Source: Deltaproteobacteria bacterium (GTDB taxonomy: Bacteria > Myxococcota > XYA12-FULL-58-9). Taken from it: a stretch of 64,000 nucleotides of DNA. The translations under genes and the position numbers were made by a program. Shown piece by piece: positions 59,534-64,000 of this stretch. The notes beneath the pieces were generated by a model that saw only the letters and a program-made list of their open reading frames with translations, made no database searches and was not told where the DNA came from. The stretch spans positions 33,379 through 97,378 of the forward strand of contig JACRCV010000101.1 of the NCBI GenBank assembly GCA_016218825.1. Reading direction: 5' to 3'. Each line of letters starts with the position of its first letter. Position 1 is the first letter of the stretch.

Positions 59534-61848
59534 AGGGCTTCGTGAGTTCGTTCTCGGGGCTGTTCGCCGACGGCGCGGGCGGGCGGACGGTGCGACAGGT
59601 CTGCATCCCCCTCCTTCAGCGCGACTTCGCGCAGGGGCGCACGGACGGCGATATCCCGCGCATCCGCCGCGAGTTCGTGGAGGCGCTCCATCGCGCGACC
59701 ACCTCCGACGAGTCGCTCGACCTGGACTACGTCTTCGGCGACCTCGCGGCGGGCGCGTTCACTCCGCTCGACGGCCAGCAGCGGCTCACGACGCTCTTCC
59801 TGCTGCACTGGTACCTCGCGGCGCAGGCCGGCCAGCCCCTGGCGGGCGCGGCGTGGACCGCGTTCACCTACGGCGCCCGCGCCAGCGCACGGGCCTTCTG
59901 CGAGGCGCTCGTCGCGCAGCGGCCTCCCCCGTCCATCACGAGGCTCTCGGGATGGGTCCGCGATCAGGCCTGGTTCCTGGCCACGTGGCGCCACGACCCG
60001 ACGGTGAGCGCGATGCTCGTGGTGCTCGACGAGATCCACGACCGCTTCCGCACGGCGGACTGCGCCGCGGCGTGGCGCCGCCTGATCGACGTCGAGCGCC
60101 CCGCGATCACGTTCCACGTCCTGCCCATCGAAGGGATTGGCCGCCCCGACGATCTCTACGTGAAGATGAACTCCCGGGGGAAGCCGCTCACGCCCTTCGA
60201 GTCGTTCAAGGCGCGCTTCGAGCAGACGCTTGAGGCCGTCGATCCGGGGCGTAGCAAGGCGTTCGCCGACAAGGTCGACGGCGCGTGGTCGGACATGCTG
60301 TGGCCGATGCGCGGCGACGACAACGTCATCGACGACGAGTTCATGCGCTACCTGCACTTCGTCACCGAGGTGTGCGAGTGGACCGCGCCCCCGGTTGGTG
60401 CCAGCACGGGCGCGGTTTTCGGCGCCGCAGAGCCCGGCGCCCGCGAGGCGCGCGCCCACGCTGCGTTCGGACCGTCGAACCCGCGGGCGTCAGTAAACAT
60501 CGACCTGCTGTTCGCGGCGCTCGACTGCTGGTGCGGCGAGGACATCCCCGCGTTCTTCGCGGCCCGCCTCGCGCGCGGACGCCACGAGCCGGGGAAGGTG
60601 GTGCTCTTCGGGCGGGAGGGCGCCGACGCCCTCGACACCGTCGACCTGCTCGCCGCGTGCTGCCGGACCTACGGCGAGCTCCGCGGGAACGTGCGTGCAT
60701 TCTCGCTCGACCGCACGCTTCTCCTCTACGCGGCGGTCGTACATCGGACCGAGAAGACGCCGGACTTCGCGCGCCGCCTCCGTGTGCTGCGCAACCTGCT
60801 GGAGGCCTCCGAGGCTGCGGTGCGCACCGAGGCGATGCCCACCCTCGTACGCAGCGTGCGCCGCTTCGTCGTGGACGGGGACCTCGACGCGATCGACGGC
60901 CTCCGCAAGGAGCAGGTGGTCGAGGAGCGTTGCAAGGCGGCGATCGTGAAGGCGACGCCCGCGCTCGCGCCGTCACTCGATCGGATCGAGGATCATCCCC
61001 TGCTGCGCGGGTGCCTCGGCGTGATGGCGCTCGACCCGTGCCCCGACGAGGGTTTGCTCGCGGCGCGGGTGGAGACCTTCGAGCACCTCTTCGGCGACGA
61101 CAACCTCCGGGGCGCACTCACGGGCGCCCTGCTCGCGTGCGGGGACTATTCGCAGCCGTACCAGCGCGGTCGCTCCAGGCGGTTCGGCTCGTCGTCGCGG
61201 CGCAACAACGAGCCCTGGATGGCGCTCTTCAGCGGCGCCGGACGCCCCGAACTTCGCCCGACCCGCGACGCGCTTCGAGTCCTCCTCGACCGCGTCGCCG
61301 CGGGGAGCGGTCCGCTCGCCGACCGGCTCGAACTCATCCGCCGCGACTGGCTGGCCGCAAGGGAAGCCGCCGGGGAGTTCGACTGGCGGTACTACTTCGT
61401 GAAGTACGACGCGATGCGCGAGGGGCTCTCGGGCATCTACGTCGGGTTGGAGGCCAGCGGAGGCTTCTCCGCCTGCATGCTCGACCGGTTTCGCTTGAAC
61501 AGCTACTACCGCGACCCGTTCCTTCTCGCGATGCTCCGCGCCTCGGGGGTCGACCCGTCGGCGGTGCGCGACCCGTGGTTCATGGGGTACGAGCACGAAC
61601 CGCGTTGGATGCACCTCTCGCGCAGCGGGACCGAGCTGCGGTGCGTCGACCGCGGTGTTGAGGTGCACCCCCCTCCACGCGAGGGCTTCGCCGATGCCTT
61701 CGCCGCCGCGTGCGCGACGCACGGGGTCGGCGCCGACGGCGTGCTCGCGGTCCCGCAGGCTGACCGCGCAGGACGGCGCGTGGACCTCCGCGACCGCGTC
61801 GCGGTCGGCTCGGCGTTCCTGCGCGACCTCGTCACGCTCGCCTGCTGA
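59530..61848 (+). CDS. DUF262-family protein (GmrS-like)
   Basis: GTG 59530 overlaps the previous stop (GTGA). The 772-residue protein carries the DUF262 hallmark IPLLQRDFAQGR followed by FTPLDGQQRLTTLFLLHW (DGQQR at residues 81-85) and, later, DLYVKMNSRGKPLTPFE. These form the ParB-like NTP-binding/nuclease fold of GmrS-type modification-dependent restriction proteins. No clear C-terminal HNH (DUF1524) signature is seen in this gene, but the neighbouring gene has one, so the pair may act as split partners. Confidence 0.8.
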   Translation: MKGFVSSFSGLFADGAGGRTVRQVCIPLLQRDFAQGRTDGDIPRIRREFVEALHRATTSDESLDLDYVFGDLAAGAFTPLDGQQRLTTLFLLHWYLAAQAGQPLAGAAWTAFTYGARASARAFCEALVAQRPPPSITRLSGWVRDQAWFLATWRHDPTVSAMLVVLDEIHDRFRTADCAAAWRRLIDVERPAITFHVLPIEGIGRPDDLYVKMNSRGKPLTPFESFKARFEQTLEAVDPGRSKAFADKVDGAWSDMLWPMRGDDNVIDDEFMRYLHFVTEVCEWTAPPVGASTGAVFGAAEPGAREARAHAAFGPSNPRASVNIDLLFAALDCWCGEDIPAFFAARLARGRHEPGKVVLFGREGADALDTVDLLAACCRTYGELRGNVRAFSLDRTLLLYAAVVHRTEKTPDFARRLRVLRNLLEASEAAVRTEAMPTLVRSVRRFVVDGDLDAIDGLRKEQVVEERCKAAIVKATPALAPSLDRIEDHPLLRGCLGVMALDPCPDEGLLAARVETFEHLFGDDNLRGALTGALLACGDYSQPYQRGRSRRFGSSSRRNNEPWMALFSGAGRPELRPTRDALRVLLDRVAAGSGPLADRLELIRRDWLAAREAAGEFDWRYYFVKYDAMREGLSGIYVGLEASGGFSACMLDRFRLNSYYRDPFLLAMLRASGVDPSAVRDPWFMGYEHEPRWMHLSRSGTELRCVDRGVEVHPPPREGFADAFAAACATHGVGADGVLAVPQADRAGRRVDLRDRVAVGSAFLRDLVTLAC

Positions 61849-63403
61849 CCATGGCCGCCGCGCCCGGCGCTACGCAGGCTCTCGGTGCGGCCGGTAGCAA
61901 TTGGGTAGCAGAACTCGGCGGCGGGCTTGGAGCACCTCTCGCCCCACCGCCTGTGCTACCCGGGTAGCAGAACCGGTAGCGAAACTGCCGCGAAGTGCCA
62001 CCATCGGTTCGCCGCGACCTCGCGAAACGCCCCGAAAACAAGTCACTTCGCGACACCACGCGACGCGGCCACGTCCGTTCAAATCCTCTCGCCCCGACAG
62101 AAGAAGAGCCCTGGAAACAAAGAGGTTTCCGGGGCTCTTCACTTTCAGCCGTAGCAAAACCCGTAGCAAAACCCCTCATGGGCGGCGGCAGGGGGTCCTC
62201 GCGCAGGTCGATGCGGAGCTTTCCGAGTTCGGCGCAGAGCTTGGTCCACTGCTGCCGCGTGTAGCCGTCGAAGGCCGTGCGCGGCGGTGCGTGGGTGATC
62301 CAACGGATCACCTGCCCGTCCCCGCCGTCGTCCTGCACGTGGCTGATGAAGCTGTGGCGGGCGCAGTGCTGGTGCCGGTGGCGGATGCCGAGCTTCGCGC
62401 AGTCGCGCCCGAGGTCGCGGTTGTGGCGACTCCCGTCGCGCACCCGCTCGAACTGGTTCGGGATGAGGAGGTCGCCGGCCTTCGGTGCGCGGCCGATGAG
62501 GGCGTTCCAGCCCAGGCGCCACCACACGTCGAGGAGACGCGCGAGCGTCGGGTGCACCGGCACGAGCTTCACGGCGCCCGTCTTGGTCGACGCCTCCTTC
62601 TTCGAGACGCTCTTCTTCGCCCGCGCGATCGTGAGCCGTCCGAGGGGCTGCATGGTCGTGTCATAGTCGGACCAGCGCAGCACCGCGAGCTCGCCAAAGC
62701 GACAGCCGGTGAGGAACTGGAGCCCGTATGCGACCCGCCGCGGCAGTGGGATGCGGTGGTCGCTCAGCAGACGCTCGATGTCGTCGCGCGCGTAGATCCA
62801 GCCCTGGCGCGCGCCGGGCACCTTGTCCTCGATCGACGGGAGCTTGCCGTGCACCGCGTGGCAGGGGTTCACGGTGAGGAGTTCCTCGATCACCGCGGCG
62901 TCGAGTGCGCGGCGCACCACGTCGTAGGCGTTCCGGACAGTGCGCGGCGCGAGCGTGTTGCCGCGCTCCGAGGGCTGCGCTTCGAGCCAGTGGATGAACG
63001 CGAGCATGTGCTTCGCGCGCACCTCCCCCACGGGCATCGCACCGAGCGGCGCCTTCGCGAGATAGCGTTCGAGCACCTTCGCGTCCTTGGGCGCCGACTC
63101 GTAGCGCTGCGTCTTGATCCACGCCCGCGCGTACTCGACCACGGGCGTGAGCTTCGTGAAGGGGGCAGCCTCGGCAGGCTCAGGCGTCGGCGCGGGTGCC
63201 ATCGGGTCCCAATCGCCCGCGTCGTAGCGGCGCTGGAGGTCGGCGGCGACGGCACGCGCGTGGATGAGGTCGACGGGCACACCGTCGGCGCGGGGCGGGC
63301 AGGGCTTCACGAAGCGCGACGGCTTCGAGCCGGGGCGCAGCGAGATCGCGATGGCGAACCCGCCGTCTTTCGCGTAGGCGCTGCCGGTGCGGGGGCGAGT
63401 CAT
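61832..63403 (-). CDS. int: Tyrosine integrase (element 3)
   Basis: The frame gives 523 residues from ATG 63403. It has a core-binding part (VVEYARAWIKTQRYESAPKDAK) and the catalytic domain: Arg in LTGCRFGELAVLRW, His-x-x-Arg in HQHCARHSFISHV, His in RWITHAPPRTAF and Tyr in DGYTRQQW. The natural domain ends near residue 410; the tail beyond is read through the att core (VGARGFERTW is the tRNA end in reverse) and is likely not a functional part. Downstream it converges on, and overlaps by 17 bp, the DUF262 gene. It is coupled to a small upstream gene (4-bp overlap). Confidence 0.85.
   Translation of the reverse strand: MTRPRTGSAYAKDGGFAIAISLRPGSKPSRFVKPCPPRADGVPVDLIHARAVAADLQRRYDAGDWDPMAPAPTPEPAEAAPFTKLTPVVEYARAWIKTQRYESAPKDAKVLERYLAKAPLGAMPVGEVRAKHMLAFIHWLEAQPSERGNTLAPRTVRNAYDVVRRALDAAVIEELLTVNPCHAVHGKLPSIEDKVPGARQGWIYARDDIERLLSDHRIPLPRRVAYGLQFLTGCRFGELAVLRWSDYDTTMQPLGRLTIARAKKSVSKKEASTKTGAVKLVPVHPTLARLLDVWWRLGWNALIGRAPKAGDLLIPNQFERVRDGSRHNRDLGRDCAKLGIRHRHQHCARHSFISHVQDDGGDGQVIRWITHAPPRTAFDGYTRQQWTKLCAELGKLRIDLREDPLPPPMRGFATGFATAESEEPRKPLCFQGSSSVGARGFERTWPRRVVSRSDLFSGRFARSRRTDGGTSRQFRYRFCYPGSTGGGARGAPSPPPSSATQLLPAAPRACVAPGAAAMVSRRA
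61893..62172. other. Attachment-like site 2 with tRNA-Pro-like core and repeated arm sites
   Basis: The core 62077-62099 (GTTCAAATCCTCTCGCCCCGACA) is the 3' end of a tRNA with T-loop and acceptor strand like tRNA-Pro. The remaining tRNA is not present on the left. Around it are repeats of the type GTAGCARAAC: about 61894, 61905, 61964 and 61976 on the left, and 62151 and 62163 on the right. Arm-type sites on both sides plus a core describe an attP-like site or a tandem-element junction. The integrase frame runs through it. Confidence 0.65.
62103..62140 (+). terminator. Hairpin after tRNA-like core 2
   Basis: GAAGAGCCC-x-GGAAAC (62103-62118) pairs with GGTTTCC-x-GGGCTCTTC (62124-62140). A strong stem next to a tRNA 3' end is what is expected of a tRNA terminator carried with the core. 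Confidence 0.6.
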
Positions 63404-63708
63404 CGGGTCCTCTTCGACATCATGAGCGTCGTGACAGCCGATGCCACCGCGCCGTCACCCGACGGCGCCACAGGTTCGGAAGGTGCCGCTTGCAGCGACA
63501 GCGCGTCGAGCGCCCGGTCCACCTCGGCGGGACTGACCCACTGGAACTTCCCCTCGGTCACGATGGCGACGTTGCGCTTGCGACACCACCGCTTGAACGC
63601 GAGCGCGTTTCGGAACCCGCGCACACGCGCTTCTTCGCTGAGCAGCACCCAGCGCGGAGCCACGCCCGGCGGGTCCGCAGCCGAGGCCGCACTCGTTGTC
63701 ATCGTCAT
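63400..63708 (-). CDS. Small excisionase-like DNA-binding protein
   Basis: ATG 63708 has GAGGAG upstream. The 102-residue product has a central segment (FRNALAFKRWCRKRNVAIVTEGKFQWVSPAEVDRAL) that resembles a short winged helix of directionality factors. Its stop overlaps the integrase start by 4 bp, the usual place for an excisionase. The C-terminal part is low in complexity. The same frame is open upstream to the window edge, so a longer protein cannot be excluded. Confidence 0.5.
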   Translation of the reverse strand: MTMTTSAASAADPPGVAPRWVLLSEEARVRGFRNALAFKRWCRKRNVAIVTEGKFQWVSPAEVDRALDALSLQAAPSEPVAPSGDGAVASAVTTLMMSKRTR

Positions 63709-64000
63709 GGATGTTCTCCTCGTGGACCCCGCGGCGCCGTCGCGAGGTCGCAGGGGGGTGGAATGGATGAGCAGGCGCTCGCCGGGCAGGACGAAGTCAT
63801 CGCGCAGCTCTCGGGCGCCTACGGCGGTTTCCGCGCGCGATGCGGTGGCACGTCGGGCCAGTTTCAGTCGTTGGGAGGATCGCGCGGTGGGGCGGTGGCA
63901 CGGAGCAGGCGAAGAAGGCGCGGTGCGCGGAACGCCGGGAGGCCGGCACGCGGTGAACCCCGGCTTGCCGTAACGCGCGACCGTGTCGTGGCGCGCGACC
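63709..64000. other. Window edge, no clear gene
   Basis: A plus-strand frame starting ATG near 63764 and the minus-strand frame leading into the 102-residue gene are both open, but neither has recognisable features. Confidence 0.3.

Noticed and set aside
62077..62099. tRNA-Pro gene
   Set aside because: Only the 3' end is present; the sequence before it does not form the T-stem partner or the rest of the tRNA.
61832..62150. C-terminal ~100 residues of the third integrase as a functional domain
   Set aside because: This part is translated from the att core and arm repeats and has low-complexity character; the catalytic Tyr is upstream.
1..64000. CRISPR array
   Set aside because: No series of equal-length direct repeats with unique spacers was seen; the tandem and att repeats do not fit.

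Overview
The window is very GC-rich, with strong third-position GC bias, so most long open frames are antisense or out-of-frame shadows. A Cys-rich lipoprotein with a MopE-type metal-binding motif, a sigma-54 activator, CHAT/TPR proteins and the IS types all fit a myxobacterium-like (Myxococcota) genome; this is inference. There are no housekeeping genes. The window is a mosaic accessory island with three tyrosine integrases, two integrase attachment-like sites built on tRNA 3' ends, two IS elements whose ends and target duplications can be read, the end of a third IS, and several defence-type loci. No rRNA, intact tRNA or CRISPR array was found.

Region 1 (1-7.9 kb). A gene cut by an IS end at the left edge, then a CHAT-protease C-terminal fragment fused head to head with a 5'-truncated ubiquitin-conjugating (E2-like) gene. 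This is followed by a tight run: JAB/JAMM peptidase with a membrane anchor, a small membrane protein, a TraG/VirD4-like ATPase, small membrane proteins, a replication-relaxation-like protein, an XRE regulator with coiled coil and membrane segment, and a small GIY-YIG-like protein. Region 2 (7.85-9.98 kb) is a 2.1-kb IS with 8-bp target duplication that has lost its transposase but keeps a zinc-finger protein, a ParB-like part and an IstB-like ATPase.

Region 3 (10.3-15.2 kb). A large unrecognised protein with a C-terminal winged helix lies upstream of a four-gene ubiquitin-like operon: single-domain multiubiquitin-type Ubl, cysteine-free E2-fold protein, JAB-E1 fusion, DUF6527 protein. Region 4 (15.4-25.5 kb) is an integrative-element backbone: DUF932, sigma-54 activator, T4CP-like ATPase, replication-relaxation protein and four small overlapping genes on the minus strand, then excisionase and integrase on the plus strand, ending in an attachment site with repeats on both sides.

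Region 5 (25.6-47.1 kb). A lipoprotein, a XerC/D-like integrase, then a large defence island: DUF499 ATPase, PglZ-like protein, DUF1156 DNA methyltransferase, small unknown, SNF2 helicase, large unknown; converging on these are a 1701-residue DEAD/DUF1998-type helicase and an AbiJ-like/PD-(D/E)XK protein. Region 6 (47.1-64 kb) holds a DUF429 protein, an AbiEi/AbiEii toxin-antitoxin pair, and a giant TPR-CHAT-CHAT gene that an IS21 element has split with a 6-bp target duplication (the halves rejoin in frame). Then come a frameshifted and an intact DUF262-family gene, a second attachment site on a tRNA-Pro-like 3' end, and a third integrase with a small excisionase-like gene.

How the genes may work together: the Ubl operon has what is needed to activate and remove a small modifier. 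The methyltransferase-ATPase-PglZ-helicase set resembles DNA-modification-based anti-phage systems. CHAT, AbiE, AbiJ-like and DUF262 loci are typical passengers of defence islands carried by integrative elements. All functions come from reading motifs by eye; no database search was run.
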